The notes under the pieces are model-generated. The model was given only the letters and a program-made list of their open reading frames with translations, was not told the DNA's origin and searched no databases. From assembly GCA_012517355.1 (NCBI GenBank), contig JAAYVD010000101.1:1-64000 (forward strand): 64,000 nucleotides of DNA, written 5' to 3'. This document shows positions 1 through 9,145 of the stretch, piece by piece (position 1 is the stretch's first letter; each line of letters opens with the position of its first letter). Origin of the DNA: Candidatus Rifleibacteriota bacterium. Its GTDB lineage: Bacteria; Muiribacteriota; Ozemobacteria; Ozemobacterales; Ozemobacteraceae. The position numbers were made by a program, and so were the translations under genes.

Positions 1-1487
1 ACGGCCGGCAGCGGCGGCGGGGTGACGGCGGTGACCTGGGGCAGGGGGGGGGTCACGCCTGGCGGGGTGGGGGGCGGGGGTTGCGGGATCCCGGCGGAGG
101 GGGTGACAAAGGTTCCCACCATTGGGACGGCGGGGGGCAGGGTGGCGGGGAGGGGGCTTCCCCCCGCGAACTGGTAGAGGGAGACCGCCTGGGGGCTGGC
201 CGCGGCCACGAGCGACGGGCCGATGGCCAGGGCGGACACCTGGGGGGTGGCGGCCAGCTTCTCGAACCGGCCGTCCTGGTAGCGGAACAGGCCTTCGTTG
301 GCGGCGATCAGCAGCACGCCCTGGGCGGCCACCAGGTCGCGGACCACCTTCGGTTCGCCGGGGGACAGCGGGGTCCAGATCCAGTTCCGGTCGCTCTGGT
401 AGCCGATGACCAGGCCGTCTGTGGTGCCGAGGTAGATGGTGTTCGGTTCGGCGGCCAGGGCGGTGAGGGTCTTGCCGACGAGGGCCTGCAGGGTGAAGGG
501 GGTGAACGACGACCCGTCGCCGCGCAGCAGCCCGCGTTCGTGCAGGAGCCAGAGTTCGTTGTCCATCCAGGCGAAGCCGGTGAGGGTGAGCCCCTGGGTG
601 CCGAGGATCATCACCGCCAGGGCATCGCGACCCTTGAACAACCCGTGACCCACGGTGCCGAGCAGATGGCCGCCGTCGCGGGTGGGGATGACGCGGTTGA
701 TCAGGTCGATGGGCAGCCCGCTGGCCGGGTAGAGAGGGCTGAGCGTCTGGGCGTCGAGGGCGTAGACCCCGCCGTAACCGGCGATCAGCAGACGGCTCCC
801 CTCCGAGAACAGGTGCCGGACGAAGAACCGGGGGGGCAGGCCGGGCACGCCGGTGGCCAGGCGGGTGTTGGGGTCGACCACCACGAGGCCGCCGTCGCCG
901 CCGACGAAGATCTGGTTGCCGTGCCAGACGGCGCTGGTGACCACGGTGAAGCCGGCCAGGGGGATCTCGGCGAACCGGCTCAGATCACCCTTGACCGAGA
1001 TGGGGGCCTCGCGGGCGGGGATGGCGAGATCGGTGCGCGGCCGCAGCCACAGGATGCCGGCGACGAAGGCGCAGACGATCAGCACCAGCAGCAGTTCGGG
1101 GGTCAACGCCCAGCTGCGCTTGCGCAGGAACTCCTCGCGCGTGGCCAGCCGCGAGATCTCCTCGGAATAGGTCAGCACCTGCTCGCGGTCGCCGGGGGCG
1201 AGGTCGGCCCCCTCGGGACGCCCTTCCCCGGCCCGTTTCAGGAACTCCGCGCGGCGCCGGCGCAGGGTCTTCAGATCGAGGGTCAGCCGCCCGATCTCCC
1301 ACCAGCGGGCCAGTTCGTCGATCGTCCAGAACATGCCGTCGACGATGTGACCGAAGAACCGCGACAGGGTGGAGCGGCGGGACAGGGAGCCCATGTCGAA
1401 GATGGGTTCCCCGCAATGGCGGCAGAATTCGGCGATCGGGAAGTTGGCCTGCTGGCAGCGGGGGCAGAGTTTCGGGGTCTGGTCCAT
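1..1487 (-). CDS. Zinc-ribbon, single-TM protein with probable beta-propeller (3' end off window)
   Basis: Open frame starting at ATG 1487 and running without a stop to the left edge, so the C terminus is missing. The N terminus has two CxxC knuckles (CPRC at residues 8-11, CRHC at about 22-25), a zinc-ribbon pair. A basic, charged cytoplasmic segment follows, then one membrane helix at about residues 130-155. The rest is exported-looking, with glycine/valine-rich strand repeats such as IFVGGDGGLVVVD that resemble beta-propeller blades. The start lies 16 nt after the stop of the ferredoxin/PaaK fusion gene, so it is probably co-transcribed with it. No enzymatic motif is visible. A role in sensing or assembly is possible but unsupported. 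Confidence 0.72.
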   Translation of the reverse strand, partial: MDQTPKLCPRCQQANFPIAEFCRHCGEPIFDMGSLSRRSTLSRFFGHIVDGMFWTIDELARWWEIGRLTLDLKTLRRRRAEFLKRAGEGRPEGADLAPGDREQVLTYSEEISRLATREEFLRKRSWALTPELLLVLIVCAFVAGILWLRPRTDLAIPAREAPISVKGDLSRFAEIPLAGFTVVTSAVWHGNQIFVGGDGGLVVVDPNTRLATGVPGLPPRFFVRHLFSEGSRLLIAGYGGVYALDAQTLSPLYPASGLPIDLINRVIPTRDGGHLLGTVGHGLFKGRDALAVMILGTQGLTLTGFAWMDNELWLLHERGLLRGDGSSFTPFTLQALVGKTLTALAAEPNTIYLGTTDGLVIGYQSDRNWIWTPLSPGEPKVVRDLVAAQGVLLIAANEGLFRYQDGRFEKLAATPQVSALAIGPSLVAAASPQAVSLYQFAGGSPLPATLPPAVPMVGTFVTPSAGIPQPPPPTPPGVTPPLPQVTAVTPPPLPA

Positions 1488-1503
1488 GGAATCGCCAACC
1501 TCC

Positions 1504-3996
1504 TCAGAGGAACTCGGGAATGGTCTGGGTCGATACCGATCGCTTGTCCTCGACCTTCAGGATGGGCTTGGTGACCCGCACCTCGCGGTATTTCGTCAGG
1601 GTTCCGAAGGGAACGGTCTCCACCTCGACCTTCTGGTGGAACTTTTCGGCGAGGGTTTCCCGGATGCGGGGGACCGGGTCGTGGGTGCCGTATTCCTCGA
1701 TCACGACTTTCATTCCGGTGTCCTCGAGGATCACCCGGTAATCGCCGAACAGGCCGTGGGCGAAGATGGCCTCCTCGAAATGGCGCACCCCCAGCCGCTT
1801 GCCGCCCAGCTGGACGGTCAGTTCCCAGCGGCCGTGGGGCTGGATGCTGCGCTTGAACCCGTGGCTGCACTGGCTGGGGAAGATGGTCACGAAATCGTCG
1901 AGCAGGTAGCGGACGAAGGGGGCGCTCTTCTTGAGCAGGTTGGTGAAGGCGAAGCGGCCCTCGCCGTAGGTGCCGATCAGCTTGAGGTCCGGGTCGAACA
2001 CCTCGGTGTGATACAGGGGCAGGATGTGCAGTTCGCCGCAGGGGCAGGGGATGCTGAAGAAGCCCTCGACGCAGGCGTAGATGTCGATGTGGATAAGGCC
2101 GAACTCGCGCCGGATGGCCGCGCTGCGGGAGGCGGCGCACAGCTCGGCGGTCGACAGCACGACCTTCAGTTCCTCGAGGACCCGGGGATACTCCTGGGGG
2201 TGGTCCTCCTTGATGATGCGCATCCAGCAGAGGAGGTCGATGGGGGTGCCGGTGATGACCGAGGGGCGCAGCCGGGTGATGGCGCGGGCGGTGCGGGGCG
2301 GGGTGGCGATGGTGGAGCGGCTGCCGACGTTGGCGACGACCCCGCCGTGGGCCCCCAGGAAGTCGCCGAAGGTGGGGCCGGCGATGGTGAAGCCGAAGGT
2401 CAGGCCGTTGACCACCGCGCGGTTGGCAGCCAGGACCTGGTCGAGGGCGCCCACGTAGGGGGTGAGCTTCGAGAACAGGCGCCCCGCCTGGAATTCGAGC
2501 GGGGTGTAGAACACCGGGGTGGGAAACCCCGTGGAGCCGGTGGTCTCCCCGTACAGGGTCACCGAGCCGCGGAGTTCGTCGCTGAGGACGTCATACGGGT
2601 CGCCCGTGCCCAGGTCGCGCTTGCGGGCCAGAGGGAGGGCGGTGAACTCCTGGGGAAGACTGCCGTACAGCCGCTTGTAAAAAACGGTTTGCTGGAAGGC
2701 ATACCGGGCCATGTCGAGCGGACTCTTGGCGGCGATGGCCAGCGAGACCATGTAGAAATCCCGTCGCAGACGGTTGAACAGGCTGCCGTAGTCGAGGGTC
2801 GCGGTGTCGATCATGGAACCCTTGTCCTCCAGAGACTCGGGGGAGGTGAACCCCCAGGTGAATGCCCTGGCCCCGCCCTGGCAGACGGTGACGCATCGCC
2901 CGCAGACCATGCAGGAGCTGTGGTCCAGGAAGCCGGCAAACTCCCGCCGAACCCCCATGGGACAGACCCTCTCGCACCCTCCGCACCGTGAGCATTGGTC
3001 GTCCTGGTGGCGGATCCGGACGAGGCTGACCGCGTGGAACAACCCCCAGAACCCGCCCAACGGGCACAGGACGCGGCAGAAGATCCGCCCCGCGAACAGC
3101 AACATAGCAACCAGTACCAGCAAAGTCAAGCCGACCTGGAGCACAACGGGAAAACCCTTCCCCAACGGATCGCCCAACCAGCCGGCGATCGGGAGGAAGG
3201 AGCCGGCTCCGGTGGTCCCGTAATACGGGGCCAGGCCGTAGATCTTCCCCGAGGCGCAGATCGTGCTGCAGAAGAAGTTGCGGTCGCGGATGCCCGCCTG
3301 CACGTAGAGAAGGGGTGCCAGCAGCACCACGACCAGGACCCAGTACCGGACCCAGCCGAGGCTGCGGGGGATGCGCCAACGGTGGAAGCTCAGCCGGTCC
3401 ATCAGGTCGCTGAAGAACCCGAAGGGGCAGAGCCAGCCGCAGATGCTCTTGCCCAGGGTCAGGCCGAAGATCAGCAGCAGTCCCAGCAGGTAGGAGGGGA
3501 ACACCCCCCAGACCAGAAGGTTCTGCAGATACCCGATCGGGCAGGCTCCGGAAGCCATCTCGCAGGCCTGGCAGTTGAGGAAGGGGAAGGTACCCAGGCA
3601 GGAACGGCGCAGCGGGTAGACCTGGCCCGCCCGCAGGACGCCGAGTCGGGCGACGACGAAGGTCGTCCATTGCACCAGCACCCGCGACAGGCCCGCCCGC
3701 CAGAACTCCCAGTTCTTGTACAGACCCCAGAACAGCATCAGCGGGAACAGGACCAGGATGAGGGCGATCAGTGGGTGCCAGTGGATTTCATCGAAGGTGT
3801 AGACCTTGGCCGAGGCGTGGTCGGGAATGCCCGGCGCCAGGCGGTTGACGAAGGCGACCCGGCCGGGGATGTCGAAGTTGCCGTAGGTCATCTGCCCGGC
3901 GACCAGATCGTCCTGGAAACGGAGGGTCCCGGCCAGGACGAGCAGCAGGGCCACCAGCGCCACCCCCGCCCAGACCCTCCCCCCCGCGAACCTCAT
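1504..3996 (-). CDS. NapH-like membrane ferredoxin fused to PaaK-like adenylating (AMP-ligase) domain
   Basis: 830 aa. The N-terminal half is a polytopic NapH/YccM-type protein: TM helix near the start, several more helices, cysteine motifs CGWLCP and CRVLCP at helix ends, then two 4Fe-4S motifs (CSRCGGCERVCP from about residue 334, CMVCGRCVTVC from about 362). From about residue 415 it becomes a phenylacetate-CoA-ligase-like domain. The phosphate-binding loop GETTGSTGFPTP is near 482, then come the region YACVEGFFSIPC and GRFAFTNLLKKSAPFVRY, which correspond to the PaaK adenylation core and C-terminal part. The reading frame is continuous with no sign of frameshift. ATGA overlap with the upstream binding-protein gene implies translational coupling. 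Known: NapH-like proteins carry electrons at the membrane; PaaK family makes acyl-CoA through acyl-AMP. Inferred: a redox-linked acyl activation at the membrane. The substrate is unknown. Confidence 0.85.
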   Translation of the reverse strand: MRFAGGRVWAGVALVALLLVLAGTLRFQDDLVAGQMTYGNFDIPGRVAFVNRLAPGIPDHASAKVYTFDEIHWHPLIALILVLFPLMLFWGLYKNWEFWRAGLSRVLVQWTTFVVARLGVLRAGQVYPLRRSCLGTFPFLNCQACEMASGACPIGYLQNLLVWGVFPSYLLGLLLIFGLTLGKSICGWLCPFGFFSDLMDRLSFHRWRIPRSLGWVRYWVLVVVLLAPLLYVQAGIRDRNFFCSTICASGKIYGLAPYYGTTGAGSFLPIAGWLGDPLGKGFPVVLQVGLTLLVLVAMLLFAGRIFCRVLCPLGGFWGLFHAVSLVRIRHQDDQCSRCGGCERVCPMGVRREFAGFLDHSSCMVCGRCVTVCQGGARAFTWGFTSPESLEDKGSMIDTATLDYGSLFNRLRRDFYMVSLAIAAKSPLDMARYAFQQTVFYKRLYGSLPQEFTALPLARKRDLGTGDPYDVLSDELRGSVTLYGETTGSTGFPTPVFYTPLEFQAGRLFSKLTPYVGALDQVLAANRAVVNGLTFGFTIAGPTFGDFLGAHGGVVANVGSRSTIATPPRTARAITRLRPSVITGTPIDLLCWMRIIKEDHPQEYPRVLEELKVVLSTAELCAASRSAAIRREFGLIHIDIYACVEGFFSIPCPCGELHILPLYHTEVFDPDLKLIGTYGEGRFAFTNLLKKSAPFVRYLLDDFVTIFPSQCSHGFKRSIQPHGRWELTVQLGGKRLGVRHFEEAIFAHGLFGDYRVILEDTGMKVVIEEYGTHDPVPRIRETLAEKFHQKVEVETVPFGTLTKYREVRVTKPILKVEDKRSVSTQTIPEFL

Positions 3997-5327
3997 TCCG
4001 TGCCGCCCACGGATGGGCCAACGCCCGACCCGCGCCAGGATGGCGCTCCTGGGTCGGGCGCGCCGCCCACGGATGGGCCAACGCCCGACCCGCGCCAGGA
4101 CGCCGGGCCGGATGCCCCCGTGTCGGGTTCTCCAGGCCGGACGGGGGTGGGGTGGGCACTCCCTTCGGCGGAGTCGGCGGGCTGCACGGTGATCAGCCGG
4201 CCACCTTGGCAGCGGGCCAGGGCGACCGGTCGGGTGTCGTTGCCGGTCGCGTCGAAGGCGAGACGGCCGGTCACTCCCGCCATGGGCGGCAGGGCGGCCA
4301 GGGCGTCGCGGATGCCGGCCCGGGTCAGGTCGGAGCGGGCCAGGGCGGTGGCCAGCAACCGGACGGTATCGTAGGCGTGGGCCGCGAACGAGTCGGGGTC
4401 GCGGCCGAACCGCTCCCGGAACGCCTGGCGGAACCTCTGGTTTCGGGGGTCGGGGGTGTCGGTGTCGTACGGTTGGGTGATCACCGTTCCTTCCACGGCA
4501 GGGAGGCCCGACGCGAAGAAATCGGGCGTGGCCAGGCCGTCCGCCCCCGCCAGCAGCCCGTCATACCCGCCCTGCCGCAGGAGGGTGGCGGCGGCTTTTC
4601 CTTCCCGGGACAGCATCCACAGGACGATCGCCTCGGGGCGGGTGGCGGCCGCGGCCGTCACGATGGCCGGCCAGGCCAGCTCGTCGGTGGGGAGCAGGTG
4701 CGGGCCGTCGACCGGTATTCCGAGCCCGCGGGCCCGGCGGGCGAAGGTGCGGGCGCCCATCCGCCCGTAGCGGGAACTTCCGGCGATGAGCGACAGCCGC
4801 TTCACCCCCTGGCGCCGGGCGAGGAACCCGGCCAGGGCTTCGGCCTGTCGCTCGTCGTCGGCGAGGGTGCGGAAGGTCCAGGGGCTGCCGGCACGCGTCA
4901 GGGAAGGGTCGGTGGCGACGCAGGTCAGGTGGGGCACGTGGCGTTTCACGGCGATCATGGACAGCACGTGGGTGATGCCCGAATCGACGCTTCCGATCAG
5001 GGCCAGAACCCCGTCTTCGTCGATCAGCCGGACGGCGAGCGGGCCGGCCTCGCCCTGTTCCCCCCGGTCATCGGCCTCGACCAGTTCCAGGGGGTGGCTT
5101 GCCACCCCGCCCGCGGCGTTGATCGCGTCGGCCGCCAGGCGGGCGCCCTGCAGGTGGGAAAGGCCGTAGGGAGCCTTGGGACCGGTGAGGGCCCCGATGA
5201 TGCCCAGGCGCAGAGGCGGGGAAGCCGGACTGGAAGCCGCCGCGGCGATCACCCAGGCGAGGGCGGTGAGGAGGGCGAGGCGGGGGCGGTGGGAGGCCAT
5301 CCGGTTGCGTCTGAACGGAACGGCCAT
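3993..5327 (-). CDS. LivK-like periplasmic substrate-binding protein (type 1 fold)
   Basis: 444 aa. A hydrophobic signal segment near residues 17-33 ends with ASP; an internal ATG at residue 10 is an alternative start. The mature part begins LRLGIIGALTGPKAPYG, the usual start of branched-chain amino acid/amide binding proteins (Peripla_BP_6), and continues with AARLAADAINAAGG and PLAVRLIDEDGVLALIGSVDSG. There are no permease or ATPase genes nearby, so it may be an orphan receptor or serve the fused ferredoxin/ligase next door. The C terminus has a 20-residue tandem repeat rich in Gly, Ser and Pro, created by a 60-nt DNA duplication. It starts 2 nt after murI and overlaps the next gene by 4 nt. 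Ligand unknown. Confidence 0.85.
   Translation of the reverse strand: MAVPFRRNRMASHRPRLALLTALAWVIAAAASSPASPPLRLGIIGALTGPKAPYGLSHLQGARLAADAINAAGGVASHPLELVEADDRGEQGEAGPLAVRLIDEDGVLALIGSVDSGITHVLSMIAVKRHVPHLTCVATDPSLTRAGSPWTFRTLADDERQAEALAGFLARRQGVKRLSLIAGSSRYGRMGARTFARRARGLGIPVDGPHLLPTDELAWPAIVTAAAATRPEAIVLWMLSREGKAAATLLRQGGYDGLLAGADGLATPDFFASGLPAVEGTVITQPYDTDTPDPRNQRFRQAFRERFGRDPDSFAAHAYDTVRLLATALARSDLTRAGIRDALAALPPMAGVTGRLAFDATGNDTRPVALARCQGGRLITVQPADSAEGSAHPTPVRPGEPDTGASGPASWRGSGVGPSVGGAPDPGAPSWRGSGVGPSVGGTE
4002..4100 (-). repeat. In-frame 60-nt tandem duplication in C terminus of binding protein
   Basis: Two 39-nt near-identical blocks (4002-4040 and 4062-4100) sit 60 nt apart. They encode two copies of SWRGSGVGPSVGG at the end of the LivK-like protein. 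The period is a multiple of three, so the frame is kept. Confidence 0.9.
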
Positions 5328-5329
5328 GA

Positions 5330-6169
5330 TCAGAGGGGAGTGGCATCCGGGCCGAGGCCCAGGTCCCGCTTCCAGACGTGTTCCACGAACACCTGCCGCA
5401 TCGGCCGGCCCAGGAAGGGTTCGCCGACGCGCATGAACGCCTCGGGGCTGTCGGAGACGTAGAACTCCTCGGTTCCCGGTCGGTCGGCGGGTCCGGTGAT
5501 CCGGCGGGCCTGCAGCACCTCGGTCACCTCGCGGGCCGTCTCCTCCGCCGAGTCGATGAGGGTCACGCCGGTGCCCAGGAAGGCGGCGATGGCCTCCTTG
5601 AGCAGCGGGTAATGGGTGCAGGCCAGGATCAGGGCATCGAGCCGACGGTCGCGGAGTTCGGCCAGGTACATCTCGAGGGCCAGGGTGGCGATAGGGGTGG
5701 CCACCAGGTTCTCTTCGACGATGGGCACCAGCAGCGGGCAGGCCTTTGCCACCACCTGGCAGTCGGCCCGCAGCCGGAGCAACCGGCTCTGGTAGGCTTC
5801 GGAGCGGATGGTGGCCTGGGTGCCGATGACGCCCACGGCACGGACCTGTTCGTGGGCCAGGGCGGCCCGCACGCCCGGGTCGATGACCCCGATGACGGGC
5901 ACCGACGACTGGCGGCGCAGGAAATCGAGGGCCAGGGCCGACGCCGTGTTGCAGGCGACGACCACCATCTTGACCCGCTGGGACTCGAGGAACCGGGTGA
6001 TCTCCAGGGAAAAACGGCGGATGACCGGCACCGACTTGCTGCCGTAGGGGACCCGCGCGGTATCCCCGAAGTAGATGAGGTCCTCGTGGGGAAGCTGGGT
6101 CCGGAGTTCCTTGACGACCGTCAGGCCCCCCACCCCGGAGTCGAAAACCCCGATGGGGCGGTCATCCAT
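5330..6169 (-). CDS. murI: Glutamate racemase
   Basis: 279 aa, normal length for MurI. It interconverts L- and D-glutamate, supplying D-Glu for peptidoglycan in the cytoplasm. Visible family motifs: IGVFDSGVGGLTV at the N terminus with the catalytic Asp/Ser, VVVACNTASALAL containing the first catalytic Cys, and LILACTHYPLL containing the second. GDTARVPYG is also present. ATG 6169 directly abuts the stop of the BMP lipoprotein gene, so it is within the minus-strand operon. There is nothing odd in the sequence. Confidence 0.97.
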   Translation of the reverse strand: MDDRPIGVFDSGVGGLTVVKELRTQLPHEDLIYFGDTARVPYGSKSVPVIRRFSLEITRFLESQRVKMVVVACNTASALALDFLRRQSSVPVIGVIDPGVRAALAHEQVRAVGVIGTQATIRSEAYQSRLLRLRADCQVVAKACPLLVPIVEENLVATPIATLALEMYLAELRDRRLDALILACTHYPLLKEAIAAFLGTGVTLIDSAEETAREVTEVLQARRITGPADRPGTEEFYVSDSPEAFMRVGEPFLGRPMRQVFVEHVWKRDLGLGPDATPL

Positions 6170-7252
6170 TCAGGGACCTTCGGGGGCGGGCGGCGGCGGG
6201 GCGACGGGGCGTGCCGACAGGGTCCCCGCGATGATCTGTTGGCGGAGGGAGTGGATCTCGGCGATCAGATCCTCGCCGATGACCTGCTGGGAGAACTGGA
6301 AGTCGGTCAGGTCGATCGCGCCGTCCGCCATGCCGTAGGAACGCTTGATGGCGGGAACGCCCTTCCCCTCCTGGAGGGTCTTGACCACGTCCTCCACCAC
6401 CAGGTCGACCCGCTTCAGCATGCTGGTCAGGACATGGCCGGGGGCCATCGAATCCTGGTTCATGTCGACCCCGATGACGAACTTCTTGGTCTGGGCGGCG
6501 GCCGAGATCACCCCCAGGCCGGAAGCGCCGGCGGCCGCATAGATGACATCGCAACCGTCCTTGTACAGGTCGAGGGCCATGGTGTTGGCCGCATCCGGCC
6601 TGTTGAAGCCGGAAAAATCCTCGGCCAGATACCGCTCGACGACCGTGGTTTCACTGGCCGCCCGGAGCGCGCCGTTGCGGTACCCGTCGGAGAAGCGCTG
6701 GATGACCTCGATCTTCACCCCCCCGATGAACCCGATCTTGCGGGTCTTCGACACCCGGGAGGCCAGGAAACCGCAGAGAAAGCTCCCCTCCTCCTCGCGG
6801 AAGGCGATGCCCTTGATGTTGCCCTCGTCGATCGTCGAATCGATGACGAAGAACGGCAGGCTTGGGTTGTCGGTGGCGATCTTCCGGATCGGTTCCAGGA
6901 AGGCGACTCCCACGGCGATGATGGCGTCGAACGACTGGCCCGCGAAGAACCGCAGCGAGGCCTCGGGATCCTTCATCGTGGCCGGCTCGATCAACACCGG
7001 CTCGATGCCGAACTTGCGCTCGGCCTCCTTGAGGCCGGCATTGGCCAGGTCATTGAACCCCTGGTCGTTGAGCCCCTTGGGGGTGATCATCAGCCCGATC
7101 CGCAGCTTCCGGCCGGGGGTCGGGGACGGAGTGCTGCCGGTGCAACCCGCCATCCAGCCGGCCAGGGATCCCAGGAGCAGGACCAGGGAAAGCACGGTCA
7201 GACGTCGTGGTCGGCCGTGTCGTGGGAGCTCGGTCGTCCTCTCGCCGCCCAT
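6170..7252 (-). CDS. BMP-family (PnrA/Med-like) substrate-binding lipoprotein
   Basis: 360 aa. A basic N terminus and hydrophobic stretch end in the lipobox LAGWMAGC (Cys at about residue 37), so a lipid-anchored extracytoplasmic protein is expected. The body matches the Bmp/PnrA family: LRIGLMITPKGLNDQGFND, followed by FDAIIAVGVAFLEPI, RKIGFIGG and DVIYAAAGASGLGV. Family members bind purine nucleosides for ABC import, but no transporter genes are visible here. The start overlaps the upstream radical SAM gene by 55 nt. A GTG at 7195, just after that gene's stop, is an alternative but would remove the basic n-region, so I keep 7252. Confidence 0.88.
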   Translation of the reverse strand: MGGERTTELPRHGRPRRLTVLSLVLLLGSLAGWMAGCTGSTPSPTPGRKLRIGLMITPKGLNDQGFNDLANAGLKEAERKFGIEPVLIEPATMKDPEASLRFFAGQSFDAIIAVGVAFLEPIRKIATDNPSLPFFVIDSTIDEGNIKGIAFREEEGSFLCGFLASRVSKTRKIGFIGGVKIEVIQRFSDGYRNGALRAASETTVVERYLAEDFSGFNRPDAANTMALDLYKDGCDVIYAAAGASGLGVISAAAQTKKFVIGVDMNQDSMAPGHVLTSMLKRVDLVVEDVVKTLQEGKGVPAIKRSYGMADGAIDLTDFQFSQQVIGEDLIAEIHSLRQQIIAGTLSARPVAPPPPAPEGP

Positions 7253-8685
7253 CGGGTGTCCTCCTTCTCATACTCGTCGACCAGGTTCGGGCCGACCGTT
7301 GCCAGCCAAGCCTGCCGGGCCGCCTGGTCCGGGCTGTCGAACCGGAGCTTCACCAGGTTCGCCAGGGGTTTCATGCCCCGGCGGATGGCGGTGAATCGCC
7401 GCTTCAACTCCGTCGCGCCGCAGAACACGCCCTGGCCGGCCGGGGTCCCTTGCTTGGGAACGAACCCGCCGAAGGCGGCGGCCAGGGTGAGCCCCAGGGG
7501 GCGGGCCCGCCCGGCGGTCCGGTGCAGGAACTCCACGGTGGCATCCAGGTCGGCATCGGTCTCGCCGGGGAAGCCCACCAGGAAATACAGCTTCAGGTGC
7601 GTGAATCCGTGCGTCGCGATCCGGGTCATGGTAGCAAAAAAGGCCTCTTCCCGCAACGGTTTGCCCATCCGGCGGCGGAGTTCCTCGCTCCCCGTCTCGG
7701 GGGCCAGCGTCAGCCCACGCACACCGCATCGCCAGAGGAGGGCGAGCAGACGGTCGGACAGCCGTTCCCATTTGACCGAGGAGTTGCGCAGGCGGAGACC
7801 TCGTCCGGCGCAAAGTTCGAGGAGGGCTTCCAGGTCGGGGTGGTCGAACAGGGAAGGGGCGATCAGGCCGAGGCCCTCGAGGCCGGGGTGGCGGTCCAGC
7901 CAGGTGGCGAAGGTGCCCACGGGCACCGCCCGGGGCGGCTGGTAGAGGACCCGGGCCAGGCAGAAGGTGCAGGTGCGCGGGCAGCCCCGCATCACTTCGA
8001 TGAGGGGCGACCCGCCGAAGGCATTGGACGGGGAGACGATGTGCGACCAGGCCGGAGCGGCGGCCACGTCGTGGGGCTGGGGGGCGGGCTGGGGGGCGGC
8101 GTCCAGGGCGGGGGCCCAGACCCCTGGCAGGTCGCGGGCGGCGGCGGGGGAGGGGCCTTCCTGCAGCAGTCGGCCCAGCAGGGCGGGCCAGACCGGTTCC
8201 CCCTCTCCGGGAACGATCAGGTCGGCGAGGGCGGACAGGGCGGCGGGATTGGCCCCGACCCCGGCGCCGCCCGCCACCAACAGGGGGAACCGTCCACGGC
8301 GGCGGTCGGCGGCCCGCAGTGGGATGCCCAACGGGCCCAGGATGCCGGGGAGGCGGTCGAAATCCCCTTCGAAGGAGATCGAGAAGGCCAGGATGTCGAA
8401 GTCCCCGAGTGGCCGGCGGGTTTCGAAGGAGTAGAACGGGGGCGGTAGCGGTTCCCTGCCATCGAGGTCGGGGAAGAACCGCTCGACGCCGATGCCCGGC
8501 ACGGTTCCGGCGAGGCGGTGGATGGTGAGGAAGCCCAGGTTGCTCATGCCGAAGGCATAGGGGCCCGGGAAGGCGAGGGCGACGTTGAGTTTTCCGGCGA
8601 GGGGGACGCGGACCTCGGTCTTTTCGGACTGGAGGAGGCGGGCGGTGGCCCCCTCGTAGGAGAAGCGGTGTTTCAGGCCGGACAT
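7198..8685 (-). CDS. Radical SAM protein of the B12-binding-domain type
   Basis: 495 aa. The N-terminal Rossmann-like part (AFPGPYAFGMSNLGFLTIH, then LVAGGAGVGANPAALSALADLIVPGEGE) matches the leading domain of radical SAM proteins of the TIGR03960 kind. The cluster motif CPRTCTFC (C-x3-C-x2-C) lies about residue 240. Later parts include LTLAPETGSEELRRRMGK and FLVGFPGETDADL, typical of the radical SAM barrel. I see no DxHxxG cobalamin motif, so B12 binding is doubtful. It is first in the minus-strand run that leads to murI. Related proteins act in tRNA or unknown modifications; the substrate here is not known. Confidence 0.85.
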   Translation of the reverse strand: MSGLKHRFSYEGATARLLQSEKTEVRVPLAGKLNVALAFPGPYAFGMSNLGFLTIHRLAGTVPGIGVERFFPDLDGREPLPPPFYSFETRRPLGDFDILAFSISFEGDFDRLPGILGPLGIPLRAADRRRGRFPLLVAGGAGVGANPAALSALADLIVPGEGEPVWPALLGRLLQEGPSPAAARDLPGVWAPALDAAPQPAPQPHDVAAAPAWSHIVSPSNAFGGSPLIEVMRGCPRTCTFCLARVLYQPPRAVPVGTFATWLDRHPGLEGLGLIAPSLFDHPDLEALLELCAGRGLRLRNSSVKWERLSDRLLALLWRCGVRGLTLAPETGSEELRRRMGKPLREEAFFATMTRIATHGFTHLKLYFLVGFPGETDADLDATVEFLHRTAGRARPLGLTLAAAFGGFVPKQGTPAGQGVFCGATELKRRFTAIRRGMKPLANLVKLRFDSPDQAARQAWLATVGPNLVDEYEKEDTRWAARGRPSSHDTADHDV

Positions 8686-9145
8686 GGGTGGTCTCGGAGG
8701 GGGATTGGAAAGACTTTGGGAACGGCAGGGGAAGGGGGGAAAAGTGGGAATGGGCGAGGGGGGACGTTCATCCTGGCGCTGGCTACCACGATTTCAGAAA
8801 CGGAAGAGGAAGGGTTGGGAGGGTGGCCCTCCGAGGGGAAACGATTGGGCTTTTGACGATCATGGAAAGTTGGGGGATGGGTTGAGCGGAGTGCCCGACG
8901 CCTTGCTGAGCATCATCAATCTCAACCGACCCAAGCCTGCATTCCGAGGTGGTCGGAGAAAGAATCCCGTTCGCCCATTCCCCCTCTTCTCCCTTTCTCC
9001 TGGGGCACTCAAGGTGTTGGAAACCATCGCTGTCACGTCATCCTCCTTCGCCTCCGGGAAGGGCGAAGCCACGGGGAAGGGGTTGAAACCTTCCCCGTGG
9101 CTCGGTCGGAAACGGGAGGGCAGTGGAGGGCGCGCGGCCCGCCTC
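8686..9145. other. 460-nt noncoding gap between ftsZ and the radical SAM gene
   Basis: Lower GC and purine/pyrimidine-biased stretches, with no convincing gene on either strand. It holds the hairpin after ftsZ (9067-9102) and a smaller one (cttcgcc at 9048-9054 pairing with ggcgaag at 9062-9068). The promoter for the radical SAM-murI operon should lie here, but I could not identify clear boxes. Confidence 0.6.
9067..9102 (-). terminator. Strong hairpin 44 nt past ftsZ stop
   Basis: A perfect 14-bp inverted repeat (9067-9080 with 9089-9102, 8-nt loop) lies downstream of ftsZ on its strand. No U-tract follows, so it may be a Rho-type or mRNA 3'-end stabilising hairpin rather than a classic intrinsic terminator. 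Confidence 0.65.

Noticed and set aside
81-1574. Long plus-strand frame opposite the zinc-ribbon gene; similar long antisense frames at 5378-7945, 19395-21440, 21407-24226, 35706-39368, 38875-41547, 45957-48719 and 54974-58204
   Set aside because: They are opposite genes with clear family motifs, have low-complexity Gly/Arg/Asp-rich translations and no signatures; they arise from high GC at third positions.
8860-9072. Small minus-strand frame after ftsZ
   Set aside because: It overlaps the terminator-like hairpin, has no ribosome site and no similarity to a known protein.
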